Notes: generated by a model from the letters alone, not told the origin. Counted from the stretch's first letter, positions 16,079 through 26,592 are shown. The stretch: 64,000 nt of DNA from Spirosoma montaniterrae (GCF_001988955.1 NZ_CP014263.1:5243501-5307500), one strand, 5' to 3'. Made by a program: numbers and translations.

Positions 16079-17863
16079 TCAAAAGACCCAACTCCGGTAT
16101 GGGAAATTCCAGCGGAGCGCAAAGCTGGCGGTCTGGTTGGTATATGTGTTCGAGCGGGCCTGACTGTCCTGAAAACGGTACATGTAACGGCCTTCCAGAA
16201 AGACATTGTGCCGAATCATATAGGAAGCCCGCACGTCGCCGTAATTGATAATTGTTTTGCGACCCTGCCCAATGAAATTCCCATCATCGCTCCGGCGGGT
16301 GTTGTAATCTTTTAGAATATTGCCCCCGTAGTTGAAATCGGGCGCAGGGTCAGTACCGGTCATCATTACGCCGAACGTGCCGTTGAGACTGAGCCGTTTA
16401 CGCTGGTAACGGACAATGCCTATCCCTTCTGCAAAATTACTACCCAGCGGGTGCGCCAATGGCTGGCTGTAGTGCGCGTAGTTGGTTTGCCCCGCGTTGA
16501 CTGTTGGAGAAGCCTCGTGGGCGTAGGTATAAGGCCGTGCGAGGTTCATTTCGACCTGTAGGTCAAGATTGGGTACGTTGAATGCATCGATGTATTTACC
16601 GCCAACCTGAAAAGCAAACTTATTGGTCCAGCTTCCTTTGCCCGCCATCAGGTCGCCAAGTCGAAATTCATCAAGCATAAGCTGGCTATACACTAAAAAA
16701 TGCGACAGGAAATTGGCTTTGACATCGATACCAATGAAGGCGTTATCAGCACTGCCCAGATGCGACTCAACATAGCGGTACAGGATAACCGGGTTGAGGT
16801 AGCTCAAATCTACGCGGTCGCGGCTGAAAACTTCGGCTTCAAATACGCCAAAATTAATATGGTCCGACACATTAACGCTGAGGTGATGCACAGCCATAAA
16901 TTTTGGCGGAATCAGGTCTTCGCCCGCCCGAAGTTCTACCTGCGTATTTTGCAGATGCGTGAACAGATTGGTGTACTGAAAACGCTTGCCCAACCGGGTC
17001 GAAAACTTCATGAAGAGATATTGTGGGCTATTGTCCGACAAAAACAGCGACCGATAACCATTGCCGAAAAAGTTTTTATCATGCCCAAACTGTACATTGA
17101 TGACTTTCAGCGCATTAAACGTGATATACCCCCGCGCCGACAGGTAATCAACGCCGTAGGTGCCAAATCGCTTGGTGAATCCCTCGCCCGGTGCTGAGCC
17201 GCCGAGACCACTGCTTCCGCTATACGTTAAGCCATAGTCCTGAATATACGCGGGCAGAATTGCCTGATTATCCGAAAAGAAAGAGTAAAACCCCAGCTTT
17301 TTGCCAATGGTGCCACGTACTTCCAGCCCCCGTGTATTAACGAACAACTCCTGCCGATTTGAACTAACTGGCTCGGTTTGGCGGGACACGCTTTCCATAC
17401 CCAGCCCTAAGTGCAACACTGGATTGACATGCAAATCGATGTCGGGCGTTTGCAGGCTATAGAAATCAGCTTTTTTACGATAAAAGTGCTTCAGAAATGG
17501 CTGACGGCTATCGCCCACCGACGGGGCAGGCAGCAGGTGTCGGGTAAACGGGTCTGACCGGGCCGTATCGCGTTTTACGCTGACCCACTCCCAACTGTCG
17601 TCGCGCAGGTAGTCATAATTGAAATAGTCTGTATCCGATAAATCGCGATTCGCGTTGTTCAGCAGGCTATCGGTTAACTGAATAACACTGTGTCGATTAT
17701 ACGGCTTTACCGAACTGTGAAACCCTTCAGCCCAGCGGTTTTGGCGAATCTCGAGCCGATCAATCAGATGATAGTAATCCGTGTTGAGCGGAACAAACGG
17801 ACTTTGCGCCTGAAGGGTAAGCGAACTTAAAAAAAAGCAATAAAGGAAAACGACGTGACGCAT
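16079..17863 (-). CDS. Outer-membrane beta-barrel protein, Wzi/RemB-like
   Basis: The product has a signal peptide (MRHVVFLYCFFLSSLTLQAQ) and about 570 residues of alternating strands ending in an aromatic residue (YRSWVF), as expected of an outer-membrane barrel. The opening of the mature part, SPFVPLNTDYYHLIDRLEIRQ with HSSVKPYNR shortly after, resembles capsule-assembly Wzi-like proteins and the gliding protein RemB of Flavobacterium as I recall them. The start is the ATG at 17863; a TTG lies two codons upstream. It precedes gmhA on the same strand by 42 nt, which fits an envelope-glycan role, but this is an inference. Confidence 0.65.
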   Translation of the reverse strand: MRHVVFLYCFFLSSLTLQAQSPFVPLNTDYYHLIDRLEIRQNRWAEGFHSSVKPYNRHSVIQLTDSLLNNANRDLSDTDYFNYDYLRDDSWEWVSVKRDTARSDPFTRHLLPAPSVGDSRQPFLKHFYRKKADFYSLQTPDIDLHVNPVLHLGLGMESVSRQTEPVSSNRQELFVNTRGLEVRGTIGKKLGFYSFFSDNQAILPAYIQDYGLTYSGSSGLGGSAPGEGFTKRFGTYGVDYLSARGYITFNALKVINVQFGHDKNFFGNGYRSLFLSDNSPQYLFMKFSTRLGKRFQYTNLFTHLQNTQVELRAGEDLIPPKFMAVHHLSVNVSDHINFGVFEAEVFSRDRVDLSYLNPVILYRYVESHLGSADNAFIGIDVKANFLSHFLVYSQLMLDEFRLGDLMAGKGSWTNKFAFQVGGKYIDAFNVPNLDLQVEMNLARPYTYAHEASPTVNAGQTNYAHYSQPLAHPLGSNFAEGIGIVRYQRKRLSLNGTFGVMMTGTDPAPDFNYGGNILKDYNTRRSDDGNFIGQGRKTIINYGDVRASYMIRHNVFLEGRYMYRFQDSQARSNTYTNQTASFALRWNFPYRSWVF

Positions 17864-18000
17864 GTACAATACCAGCTATTCGACCCTGCTAACCTTTGCA
17901 AAAATGATGCGGTAAACCATATGAGCCGGTTAAATTAGGCAATCGGTTTGGATATACGCCAACCAAGCGACTAATTTACGCCAAAAGACGCCTTCTCCAC

Positions 18001-18648
18001 ATGTTTGTTTTTACACAACAGCCCTCGCTCATCAATCAATACATAGCCGAACTTCGCGATGTATCTATTCAGCGCGACCGGCTACGCTTTCGCCGAAACC
18101 TGGAACGCATCGGCGAACTGATGGCCTACGAAATTTCGAAAACGCTGTCGTATCACAATGTGTCTATTCCAACGCAATTGGGCATAGCGCATACGCAAGT
18201 CATTCGGCAACAGCCTGTTCTGGCTACCATTCTGCGGGCAGGAATACCGTTTCACCAGGGTTTCGCCAACTACTTCGACCAGGCCGAGAACGCCTTTGTG
18301 GGTGCGTATCGGGGCTACTCGCCCAACCAGCAGGATGAGTTTGAGATAGAAATGGACTACATTGTTGGGCCAGACTTAAGCGGCAAAACACTGATTTTGT
18401 GCGACCCAATGCTGGCAACGGGCCGTTCGCTCGAAAAAGTCTACCATGCTATGCTACGCTACGGCATTCCGGCCCAAACGCACATTGCCGCCGTCATTGC
18501 AAGCCCCGAAGGTGTTCGGCATGTACAACAGCTACTACCTCAGTGCCACCTTTGGCTCGGCGCCATTGACGACCATCTGAACGAGCATTCATACATCGTA
18601 CCCGGCTTAGGCGACGCCGGTGATCTGGCCTACGGGGGGAAGGTTTGA
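18001..18648 (+). CDS. upp: Uracil phosphoribosyltransferase
   Basis: Upp makes UMP from uracil and PRPP in pyrimidine salvage. The 215-residue enzyme carries TILRAGIPFHQGF, the PRPP loop CDPMLATGRSLE and the uracil-binding C-terminus YIVPGLGDAGDLAYGG. Upstream is a divergent gap of 137 nt shared with the Wzi/RemB-like gene; downstream it converges on lolA. Confidence 0.93.
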   Translation: MFVFTQQPSLINQYIAELRDVSIQRDRLRFRRNLERIGELMAYEISKTLSYHNVSIPTQLGIAHTQVIRQQPVLATILRAGIPFHQGFANYFDQAENAFVGAYRGYSPNQQDEFEIEMDYIVGPDLSGKTLILCDPMLATGRSLEKVYHAMLRYGIPAQTHIAAVIASPEGVRHVQQLLPQCHLWLGAIDDHLNEHSYIVPGLGDAGDLAYGGKV

Positions 18649-18735
18649 TACAAGGTGTGAAGGGATAGGGTATAAGGCCGAAAAGCGTTTGTTTATCAAC
18701 GCACCTTTACAACCTATCCATTTTTATTTTACCAT

Positions 18736-19377
18736 TCATCGTAGGTCAACGACTTCAACACCGGGATATTTCGCTTTGTCGAAGACGAAGAAGGCGTCGG
18801 GTATGTTAACGTTGGGCGTGAATTTGGTAATCGTATATGAGGTGCGTTTGCCGTCTTTGTTCAGAATGTCCCAGCTACGTACCGAACGGTCGGCTTTGTC
18901 AACGGCAATCTGGATGGTCGAGATTGGGCTTTTCGGGCGGTTTGGCTTCAGTTCAATAACTTCGAGCGTTCGCCCACCCTGTTTTTGCTCGCGCAGGAAT
19001 TTGTAGTCGAACCCTCGTTTGTAGATCGAGTAAATCTGCGTCGGGTTCAGGTCGCCTGCCGCGTTGTTATCATAATCCTGCACGTTTACTTCGTTCGACT
19101 CTTTGATGTACGTAGACATCGTTTTGCCATCGGTAAACACTTCCTGTCCGCCCAGCAGCAGCCGGAATTTCTCGTTCTTCACTGTCAAATCGCCTTTATA
19201 CGATTCTTTGACACCGCCCCCCGCGCTGGCGTAAGCGAATGTAGCCTGATATGATTTCAGGGCTTTGTATTTGGCACTCATCGCGTCCAGAATACTCTGT
19301 GCGCGTTTATCTTTCTGCGCCATTGCGGGCATCGACAGCACAACGGCCAGCCCAAGCATCCATGCAAATTTTCTCAT
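18736..19377 (-). CDS. LolA-like outer-membrane lipoprotein carrier
   Basis: LolA carries lipoproteins across the periplasm. The 213-residue product begins with a signal peptide (MRKFAWMLGLAVVLSMPAMAQ) and has LolA-like features: SILDAMSAKYKALKSYQATFAY, the beta-rich core with KGDLTVKNEKFRLLLGG, and NIPDAFFVFD near the end. The ATG at 19377 is preferred to the start at 19416 because it opens the signal peptide. It lies directly downstream of ftsK on the same strand, an order I recall as common in Bacteroidota. Confidence 0.8.
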   Translation of the reverse strand: MRKFAWMLGLAVVLSMPAMAQKDKRAQSILDAMSAKYKALKSYQATFAYASAGGGVKESYKGDLTVKNEKFRLLLGGQEVFTDGKTMSTYIKESNEVNVQDYDNNAAGDLNPTQIYSIYKRGFDYKFLREQKQGGRTLEVIELKPNRPKSPISTIQIAVDKADRSVRSWDILNKDGKRTSYTITKFTPNVNIPDAFFVFDKAKYPGVEVVDLR

Positions 19378-19480
19378 TGTTATTAGAGTCGAAGTCACAA
19401 AATTGAGCAAACACAACGAGCTTACCCAATGATTAGTTGGTTGTTAGACGATACTATTGATGAAAAGTTTATTAGTCTGA

Positions 19481-22054
19481 TCACTCTCTCTTAAGCCGTT
19501 TCAGCATCTCCTCCAGTGTCTGCAAGTCAGTTACGAGTACGTCGCGGGCTTTACTGCCTTCAAAAGGGCCAACAATTTTAGCCGCTTCCAACTGATCGAC
19601 CAGCCGACCAGCCCGGTTGTAGCCGAGTTTAAGTTTACGCTGAATGAGCGAGGTACTGCCCTGCTGATGAATGACAATGAGCCGGGCGGCTTCGTCGAAC
19701 ATGGGGTCGCGGTTGTCGAGGTCCACGTCTTTATCATCGCCTTGTCCACCCTCATCGCCCACAAATTCGGGTAGTGCATAAGCGGCCTCATAGCCACGCT
19801 GATTACCTACGAAATCACAGAGTTCTTCAATTTCATTGGTATCGACAAAGGGGCACTGTAGCCGGATGATGTCAGAATTAGACGATAGCAGCATGTCGCC
19901 CATGCCCACTAACTGTTCGGCTCCGCCCGTGTCAAGGATGGTGCGCGAGTCAATTTTTGAGGTCACTTTAAAGGATAGTCGTGCGGGGAAGTTGGCTTTA
20001 ATCAAGCCCGTAATGACGTTGACCGAAGGCCGCTGCGTTGCCACTACGAGGTGAATGCCGATAGCTCGTGCCAACTGCGCCAATCGGGCAACAGGCTGCT
20101 CTACTTCTTTCCCAGCGGTCATCATCAGATCGGCCAACTCATCGATAATCAGCACGATATACGGCAGAAACCGGTGCCCTTTTTCGGGGTTTAGCCGCCG
20201 TTTCACAAACTTCGCGTTGTATTCTTTCAAATTGCGACAACCGGCATCTTTCAGCAGATTGTAGCGATTGTCCATCTCGATACACAACGAGTTGAGCGTA
20301 TTAACTACTTTCTTGGTATCGGTGATGATTGGCTCTTCAGAATCGGGCAGCTTGGCTAAGAAATGCCGTTCGAGTTTATTGAACAGCGTTAGTTCAACCT
20401 TCTTGGGGTCAACGAGCACTAACTTCAACTGCGACGGGTGTTTTTTATAAATCAGCGACGTCAGCAATACATTCAGACCTACCGACTTACCCTGCCCTGT
20501 GGCACCGGCCATGAGCAGGTGCGGCATTTTGGCGAGGTCGGCAATATAGATTTCGTTCGAGATGGTTTTGCCCAGCACCACCGGCAAATCGAACTTGCTG
20601 TTGCTAAACACCTCGCTGGTAATCATCGACCGCATCGATACCATCTCGCGGTTTTTATTGGGCACTTCAATGCCGATAGTACCCTGACCGGGCATCGGCG
20701 CGATAATCCGAATGCCCAAAGCCGACAAACTCAGCGCGATATCGTCTTCGAGGCTTTTGATTTTGGATATCCTGACACCTTTAGCCGGTACAATTTCGTA
20801 CAGCGTAACTGTTGGGCCGATGGATGCCTGAATGGAATCGATTTCAATACCGAAGTTCCTCAACGTATTTTCAATGCGTTCTTTGTTTGCCGTCAGTTCA
20901 TCGTCAGAGACCGAGCCTTTGCGGCTGTTCGGGTAGTCTGTCAGCAGATTGTTCGTTGGATATTGATACTGCGGCAGGTCGAGGGTAGGGTCATAAAGGC
21001 CGTGAATCGCAACCAGGTCGTCGTCTTCAAACGGGTCGGGTTCAAAGGCCGGCGTGGGCATTACATCCACTTCGCTATCAGGTTCGTCACTGATAGCATC
21101 GCGGTTTTTAACCGAGAACGCTACCCCTGATGATTGCGTTACCACGTCGGGTAGTGGTGTTTCTATGGGTTGATTACTTACCTGATTAGGTTGAATTTCG
21201 GTTGGTGTCTCTGCAATTGGCGTTGCGTATTTCTGAGGAGTCTGGTCAGCCGTTTCAGGAGCTTCATCGTTTTCGGGTTCATCAGTCTGTTCGCTCTCAT
21301 CGAACGTCTGAAACGTCGAATCGTCGGTATATCGGCGTTTGGTTGGTCGTTGTGCCGAAAAATCGGGCATTTTCAGGTTCCGAACGTCGAAGAAGTAAAC
21401 AACGAAGCTGAATAGCAGGAAGCCGATGAGTGCCAGATTGCCCCAGCCGAAGAGGCCGTAGAGAGCCACGTTGGTTTCGTAACCAATACCCCCGCACCAG
21501 ACACTGGCCGTTTCGGCAGAATCAGTTGTCAGTACAACGTAGCCCAGAACCAGACTGCACCAGACAGCCGCAAACAATAGCCCTGCCGTTGTGCGCTGCA
21601 ACGGCAGCAACTCGCGCCTGAAGGTGAGCTTTGCCCCCGCCAGAAATACGATTACCGGTAAAGCCAGCGCACCCACGCCAAACCACCGGAACACAAACAC
21701 GTGCGCCACCGCTGCACCAGCCAGGCCCAGCCAGTTTCGCGTTTCTGTCGCCGACTCTGCCAGCGACTGTCCCATGCCCGCGTCGACCGTGCTTTGGTCG
21801 GCGTTGCCGTTAATCAAATAAGAAACAAATGCCACCAGCAACCCAACGGCCAACACCATCAGCAACACGCCCAATGTGAGCGTGAAACGCTGATCGGTAA
21901 ACCAGCGGTCGAGAGCCGCTCCCCAGTTGAACGACGGCAGCCGCGACCCATTAACCGAAGCTTTGTCGCGCATCATGCGGGGTTGGCGGGGTTCAGTACG
22001 TTCGGTGTTTCGTCGGATAGTGTTTGGGCGAGGTGGTGTAGTTGGTTGAGCCAT
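19481..22054 (-). CDS. ftsK: DNA translocase FtsK/SpoIIIE
   Basis: FtsK is anchored at the division septum and pumps chromosome ends to the daughter cells. The 857-residue protein has a basic N-terminus, four membrane helices (within residues about 58-235), an acidic Pro/Glu/Thr-rich linker, and the motor: Walker A GATGQGKS near residue 515, VLVDPKKVEL, the Walker B LIIDELADLMM and ATQRPSVNVITG. The C-terminal winged-helix gamma domain that reads polar DNA motifs is present (QQGSTSLIQRKLKLGYNRAGRLVDQLE). It is in a minus-strand run cysM-pyrD-ftsK-lolA. Confidence 0.96.
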   Translation of the reverse strand: MAQPTTPPRPNTIRRNTERTEPRQPRMMRDKASVNGSRLPSFNWGAALDRWFTDQRFTLTLGVLLMVLAVGLLVAFVSYLINGNADQSTVDAGMGQSLAESATETRNWLGLAGAAVAHVFVFRWFGVGALALPVIVFLAGAKLTFRRELLPLQRTTAGLLFAAVWCSLVLGYVVLTTDSAETASVWCGGIGYETNVALYGLFGWGNLALIGFLLFSFVVYFFDVRNLKMPDFSAQRPTKRRYTDDSTFQTFDESEQTDEPENDEAPETADQTPQKYATPIAETPTEIQPNQVSNQPIETPLPDVVTQSSGVAFSVKNRDAISDEPDSEVDVMPTPAFEPDPFEDDDLVAIHGLYDPTLDLPQYQYPTNNLLTDYPNSRKGSVSDDELTANKERIENTLRNFGIEIDSIQASIGPTVTLYEIVPAKGVRISKIKSLEDDIALSLSALGIRIIAPMPGQGTIGIEVPNKNREMVSMRSMITSEVFSNSKFDLPVVLGKTISNEIYIADLAKMPHLLMAGATGQGKSVGLNVLLTSLIYKKHPSQLKLVLVDPKKVELTLFNKLERHFLAKLPDSEEPIITDTKKVVNTLNSLCIEMDNRYNLLKDAGCRNLKEYNAKFVKRRLNPEKGHRFLPYIVLIIDELADLMMTAGKEVEQPVARLAQLARAIGIHLVVATQRPSVNVITGLIKANFPARLSFKVTSKIDSRTILDTGGAEQLVGMGDMLLSSNSDIIRLQCPFVDTNEIEELCDFVGNQRGYEAAYALPEFVGDEGGQGDDKDVDLDNRDPMFDEAARLIVIHQQGSTSLIQRKLKLGYNRAGRLVDQLEAAKIVGPFEGSKARDVLVTDLQTLEEMLKRLKRE

Positions 22055-22140
22055 GCGATTGAGTAGGGCGGTAGCAGAAGTAAATTTCGCCCTTTTAACG
22101 AAAAACCATGCAGAATAGCGCAGAAAATATAGGCATCGGG

Positions 22141-23196
22141 CTAAAGTATTCCCTGGCAGATTTTCTTCGCCAGCCCCGGCCCTTCATAAATGAAGCTGGT
22201 ATAGACCTGTACCAGCGAAGCTCCGGCCTGTAGTTTCTCCTGTGCATCTGCCGCCGACGCAATACCCCCGACGCCGATGATCGGAAACGCTCCTCCTGAT
22301 TTAGTATGCAGATAGCGGATCACTTCCGTAGCCCGTTCGCGCAGCGGCTGCCCACTAACGCCACCCGCACCCATCTGCTCAACTATGGCAGCATCGGTCA
22401 GCAGGTTAGCGCGGCTGACAGTGGTGTTGGTGGCAATGACACCCGCGATGCCCGTTTCGGAAACGATGGCAATGATGTCGTCTAACTGCCCGTTGGTAAG
22501 ATCGGGGGCAATTTTAAGCAGGATCGGCTTCGGTGCAGCATAGAGCCGATTCTCGGCCTGGAGAGCCGTAAGCAGGTTCGTGAGTGGTTCGCGTTCCTGT
22601 AAATCGCGCAGACCGGGCGTATTGGGCGAACTGACGTTGACCACGAAGTAATCGACTACATCAAACAATTCCCGAAAACTTGCCAGATAATCGCTCAGGG
22701 CCTGCTCATTAGGCGTATCCTTATTTTTGCCGATGTTGCCGCCTACAATTACACGTCGACCGCCATCAGGTTGACCTACCCGGTTACGGCCAACGTTGCG
22801 TAGCCGCTCCACTGCCGGACCAACGCCTTTGTTGTTGAACCCCATCCGATTAATCAGTCCTGCGTCGGCTTTCAGGCGAAACAGACGTGGGCGCGGGTTG
22901 CCCGGCTGCGGGCGGGGCGTTACGGTGCCTATTTCTACAAAGCCAAAACCCAGGTCGCTTAACTCGCTGACCAGCTCCGCATTTTTATCGAACCCAGCCG
23001 CCATCCCCACCGGATTTGGAAACGTTAGCCCAAACACCGTGCGTTCCAGTCGTTTATCTTCCAGCACGTATAGCTTACGGCAGATGGCCGACACGCCCGG
23101 TATCGCCAGCGCGAATTTCAGCAGCGATGTTACGGTATGGTGAATCGTTTCGGCGTCGAACCGAAACAGAATCGGAAGAAGAATGCGTTTGTACAT
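22141..23196 (-). CDS. pyrD: Dihydroorotate dehydrogenase (quinone), class 2
   Basis: PyrD oxidises dihydroorotate to orotate in pyrimidine synthesis, passing electrons from FMN to membrane quinones. The product has the class 2 N-terminal helix pair ([22 protein letters not shown]), [57 protein letters not shown] with the catalytic Ser, KIAPDLT and the FMN phosphate site GVGGI. The ATG at 23196 is chosen over a GTG-like start five codons upstream because it opens the membrane helix. Confidence 0.95.
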   Translation of the reverse strand: MYKRILLPILFRFDAETIHHTVTSLLKFALAIPGVSAICRKLYVLEDKRLERTVFGLTFPNPVGMAAGFDKNAELVSELSDLGFGFVEIGTVTPRPQPGNPRPRLFRLKADAGLINRMGFNNKGVGPAVERLRNVGRNRVGQPDGGRRVIVGGNIGKNKDTPNEQALSDYLASFRELFDVVDYFVVNVSSPNTPGLRDLQEREPLTNLLTALQAENRLYAAPKPILLKIAPDLTNGQLDDIIAIVSETGIAGVIATNTTVSRANLLTDAAIVEQMGAGGVSGQPLRERATEVIRYLHTKSGGAFPIIGVGGIASAADAQEKLQAGASLVQVYTSFIYEGPGLAKKICQGIL

Positions 23197-23253
23197 ACTT
23201 TGTAAAACCAAACCGGCAAAGATACAACACGAACTCAGCGGGGCGACTGCATA

Positions 23254-24135
23254 TTACCCAAACAACCCCGACGACAGGTAGCGGTCGCCCCGGTCGCAGA
23301 TGATGCAAACGATAACGCCCGACTCAAGCTCTTCAGCCAATTTCAGAGCCGACCATACGCTGCCCCCACTGCTCATGCCTGCAAAAATACCTTCGACATT
23401 GGCTAATTGCCGCGTTGTTTCAACAGCATCGGCTTCCGATACCTCAATGATTCGATCAACGCGCTGGGCATCATAGATTTTGGGCAGGTACTCAGTCGGC
23501 CATTTGCGAATGCCGGGAATAGACGACCCGTCGGTAGGCTGGCACCCCACAATCTGGACGGTGGAATTTTGTTCTTTCAGGAAACGCGATGTACCCATAA
23601 TAGTGCCCGTTGTGCCCATCGACGACACGAAATGCGTAATCTGCCCGGCGGTATCGCGCCAGATTTCGGGGCCGGTGGTCCGGTAGTGGGCCAGATAATT
23701 GTCGGGGTTAGCAAACTGATTCAGCATCAGGTAGCCACCTTGCTGCACCTGAGCCTCGGCATAATCGCGGGCCGCTTCGATGGTTTCGCTCAGGATAACT
23801 TTTGCGCCAAACGCTTCCATGGTCAGTACGCGTTCGCGGGTCGAGTTAGCAGGCATAACCAGTTCAATGTCGATACTATAAAGCCGGGCAATCATAGCAA
23901 GGGCAATGCCTGTATTACCGCTCGTAGCTTCAATGAGCTTCATACCCGGTTTCAGATCGCCCCGCAACAAAGCTCCCTCAATCATACTGGAAGCCGCCCG
24001 GTCTTTCACGCTGCCGCCGGGGTTGTTGCCTTCTAATTTGCCGTAAATTTTAACGTTCGGATTGATTCGATTGGCACCCATCCGGTTAATTTCAACCAAG
24101 GGCGTATTACCAACTAAATCGAGCAAAGTAGCCAT
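23254..24135 (-). CDS. cysM: Cysteine synthase B
   Basis: A PLP enzyme that makes cysteine from O-acetylserine and sulfide or thiosulfate. The 293-residue length and motifs fit CysM: NTPLVEI, the PLP lysine in NNPGGSVKDRAA, EATSGNTGIALA, VSSMGTTGTIMG, and the CysM-type segment GSSIPGIRKWP and C-terminus CDRGDRYLSSGLF. It is the first gene of the minus-strand run leading to pyrD, ftsK and lolA. Confidence 0.93.
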   Translation of the reverse strand: MATLLDLVGNTPLVEINRMGANRINPNVKIYGKLEGNNPGGSVKDRAASSMIEGALLRGDLKPGMKLIEATSGNTGIALAMIARLYSIDIELVMPANSTRERVLTMEAFGAKVILSETIEAARDYAEAQVQQGGYLMLNQFANPDNYLAHYRTTGPEIWRDTAGQITHFVSSMGTTGTIMGTSRFLKEQNSTVQIVGCQPTDGSSIPGIRKWPTEYLPKIYDAQRVDRIIEVSEADAVETTRQLANVEGIFAGMSSGGSVWSALKLAEELESGVIVCIICDRGDRYLSSGLFG

Positions 24136-24367
24136 GAAATAATAAGTAAGGTATGCGTATTTGTGTCAAGCCGAATCACGTCTGATTAGTTCGACCGAAC
24201 CCCCGAACCAGTTCTCAACAATAGTTTCATTAAACTTTTACTCTCTTTAATTGCTTGATACTGAATTTTTTGTAAACTTGCTTTACAAATGCGTAGTGTG
24301 CGGCAATTCCTTTAATGGGTCAGTTACACATCGGCATTTTGTTATTCACACCATAAAATCACATACA

Positions 24368-24793
24368 ATGAAAGCAGCTGTTTTAACCAAACCGTTGACG
24401 AACGCGCATGTCAAGCAAATTGCGGGTCAATTCGACATGTCTGATCTCACACTTCCTTTCTGGGGATACCGCAAAAAAATGCCCATGCACCGCATTGTAC
24501 GGCTCGAAGGCGAGGGCAACTACACCGTGTTTCATTTTGATGACGGCACCCAATTGATGGTTTCGCTGACGCTGAAGAAGATGCAAAGCCGGTTGCCTTC
24601 GAATGTGTTCGTGCGTCCGCACAAGAAAAACATCATCAATCTGCTGTATCTGGAAGGCATTCATCCCGACCGGCAGCAGTTGAGCGTGAGCCTTGTCAAC
24701 GGCGACCGCGTTGAAGTCTCGCGCCGAAAAGCCAGCAACTTTATCAGGCAGGTGAAAGGGTTTCAGCAGGAATTACAAGCGATAGAAGCCTAA
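24368..24793 (+). CDS. LytTR-domain DNA-binding protein
   Basis: The 141-residue product is essentially a LytTR DNA-binding domain without a receiver: RIVRLEGEGNYTVFHFDDGTQ, then RLPSNVFVRPHKKNIINLLYLEGI and a basic tail VSRRKASNFIRQV. Such stand-alone LytTR regulators are frequent in Bacteroidota; the target here is unknown. I take the ATG at 24368; the frame is open upstream to a TTG at 24251, but that part is not domain-like. It is divergent from cysM and followed by a strong two-way terminator. Confidence 0.85.
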   Translation: MKAAVLTKPLTNAHVKQIAGQFDMSDLTLPFWGYRKKMPMHRIVRLEGEGNYTVFHFDDGTQLMVSLTLKKMQSRLPSNVFVRPHKKNIINLLYLEGIHPDRQQLSVSLVNGDRVEVSRRKASNFIRQVKGFQQELQAIEA

Positions 24794-24797
24794 AAAT

Positions 24798-24850
24798 CAG
24801 CAAGGCATAATCGGTTGATAGCTTAACTACCAACCGATTATGCCTTGCTG
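24798..24850. terminator. Two-way terminator between LytTR gene and fadD
   Basis: A perfect 20-bp stem joins 24798-24817 and 24831-24850 around a 13-nt loop. An A-run precedes it and it separates the convergent LytTR and fadD genes, so it can serve both strands. Confidence 0.85.
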
Positions 24851-24858
24851 GCAACGAT

Positions 24859-26559
24859 TTACTTTATTTTTGCTAATTCTTCGTCCCGCAGCGGCTTCCG
24901 CAGGATTTTACCAACATTCGATTTGGGTAGTTCAGTCCGAAACTCAATGTATCTGGGTACTTTGTAGGCTGTGAGGTTTTCGCGGCAGAACGCCTTGATT
25001 GTGTCAACGGTCAATTCCGGGTCTTTTTTCACGACGAAGACTTTCACGGCTTCGTTCGATTTTGCGTCGGGTACGCCAATACAGGCCGCTTCCAGAACGC
25101 CGGGACACTGGGCTACAACGTCTTCGATCTCGTTCGGGTATACGTTGAAGCCCGATACTAAAATCATGTCTTTCTTGCGATCAACGATTTTGAAAAAACC
25201 GTCTTCATTCATCACGCCCACATCACCGGTTTTAAACCACCCATCGATCATGCACTTTTCCGTTTCGTCGGGACGGTTATAGTAGCCGCCAAATACCTGC
25301 GGGCCACGCGCCACAATCTCACCCGGCTCGCCAATGGCTGCGTCAGTGCCGTCTTCACGGATAATTTTCATGTCGGTGCTGGGCCAGGGAATACCGATAG
25401 TTCCCACTCGCACCGATCCGTCGACGGGATTGGAACACAGCACGGGCGACGTTTCGGTCAGGCCGTAGCCTTCGCAGGGGGTGTTGCCGGTCAGTTTTGC
25501 CCAACGCTCGGCCACGGTAGTTTGCAAAGCCATACCGCCCGCCGACGTTACACTCAGATAGCTCCAGTCGACCTCGGTGATGCGCGGGTGGTTCAACAGG
25601 CCATTGTAGAGCGTATTGACGCCCGTAAAAGCCGTTACCTTATATTTTTTCAGATCATCAATAAACGCATTCAGGTCGCGCGGGTTTGTAATGAGCAGGT
25701 TCATAGCTCCACTCTTCAAAGCGGCTAATGCGTTGGTTGTCAGTGCGTATACGTGATATAGCGGCAACGCAGCCACAATAACGCCTTCGCCATCTGATAC
25801 ATTACCCGGACTCATCCAGACATGCTGGCATTCAACGTTTGAAATGATATTGCGGTGGCTTAGTACGGCCCCTTTCGATACGCCCGTTGTGCCGCCGGTG
25901 TATTGCACAAACGCCATATCCGTATTCTTGATGTCGACGGGGCGGAACGGTTGTCGGATGCCCCGGTTCAGCGCATCGCCAAACGAAATAGCGTTCGGCA
26001 GTTTATAAGCAGGAACCAGTTTCTTAACGTACTTGACAACAGCGTTTACAAGCAGTTTTTTCGGGAATCCCAGTAAATCGCCTAACTCTGTGATGACCAC
26101 ATGCTTAATATCGGTTCTGTCCAGAATTTTTTCCAGATTCCCGGCAAAGTTTGCCAGAATAACTATGGCCTTCGCCCCCGAATCTTTGAACTGATGCTGC
26201 ATTTCGCGAGGGGTATAAAGCGGGTTGGTATTTACCACCGCCAGCCCGGCCCGCAACGCACCGAACATCGCCACTGGGTATTGCAGCGTATTTGGCATTT
26301 GAATGGCAATACGATCCCCTTTTTGCAGTTTCAAGTCGTTCTGCAAAAACGATGCGAATTGCTGCGACAGTTTATCTAACTCGCTGAACGTGATATGCTT
26401 ACCCATGCAGGCATAGGCAGGGCGGTCGGCGAAACGCTGAAAGCCTTCTTCCATCAGAGCTGCCAGCGAGGGATACGCATCGGGGTTTATTTCGTGAGGT
26501 ACGCCTTTGGGGTAAAAGCGTCGCCAGGGATAAGTCAAGTTAGTTTGCTGGGTCTCCAT
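24859..26559 (-). CDS. fadD: Long-chain fatty-acid-CoA ligase
   Basis: The enzyme activates fatty acids with ATP and CoA. The 566-residue product has the adenylate-forming motifs: YTGGTTGVSKGAVLSHRN (P-loop), GYGLTETSP, the GWFKTGDVG segment with the conserved Asp, DRKKDMI and the C-terminal lysine in NVGKILRKPLRDEE. Its N-terminus (YPWRRFYPKGVPHEI) is typical of FadD. A -7 box (TATTTTTG) lies about 26 nt upstream of the start on the minus strand. Confidence 0.93.
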   Translation of the reverse strand: METQQTNLTYPWRRFYPKGVPHEINPDAYPSLAALMEEGFQRFADRPAYACMGKHITFSELDKLSQQFASFLQNDLKLQKGDRIAIQMPNTLQYPVAMFGALRAGLAVVNTNPLYTPREMQHQFKDSGAKAIVILANFAGNLEKILDRTDIKHVVITELGDLLGFPKKLLVNAVVKYVKKLVPAYKLPNAISFGDALNRGIRQPFRPVDIKNTDMAFVQYTGGTTGVSKGAVLSHRNIISNVECQHVWMSPGNVSDGEGVIVAALPLYHVYALTTNALAALKSGAMNLLITNPRDLNAFIDDLKKYKVTAFTGVNTLYNGLLNHPRITEVDWSYLSVTSAGGMALQTTVAERWAKLTGNTPCEGYGLTETSPVLCSNPVDGSVRVGTIGIPWPSTDMKIIREDGTDAAIGEPGEIVARGPQVFGGYYNRPDETEKCMIDGWFKTGDVGVMNEDGFFKIVDRKKDMILVSGFNVYPNEIEDVVAQCPGVLEAACIGVPDAKSNEAVKVFVVKKDPELTVDTIKAFCRENLTAYKVPRYIEFRTELPKSNVGKILRKPLRDEELAKIK

Positions 26560-26584
26560 GTGGTGGCTATTGTAGGTTTTTTAG

Positions 26585-26592
26585 CAAAAATA
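26585..26592 (-). promoter_or_regulatory. -7 promoter box of fadD
   Basis: The minus strand reads TATTTTTG, a full match to TAnnTTTG, 25 nt upstream of the fadD ATG. A TTG at the usual spacing is not seen. Confidence 0.4.

Noticed and set aside
18649..18735. Terminator between upp and lolA
   Set aside because: Only short imperfect complementarity (GGGATAGG with CCTATCC) is present; not strong enough to call.
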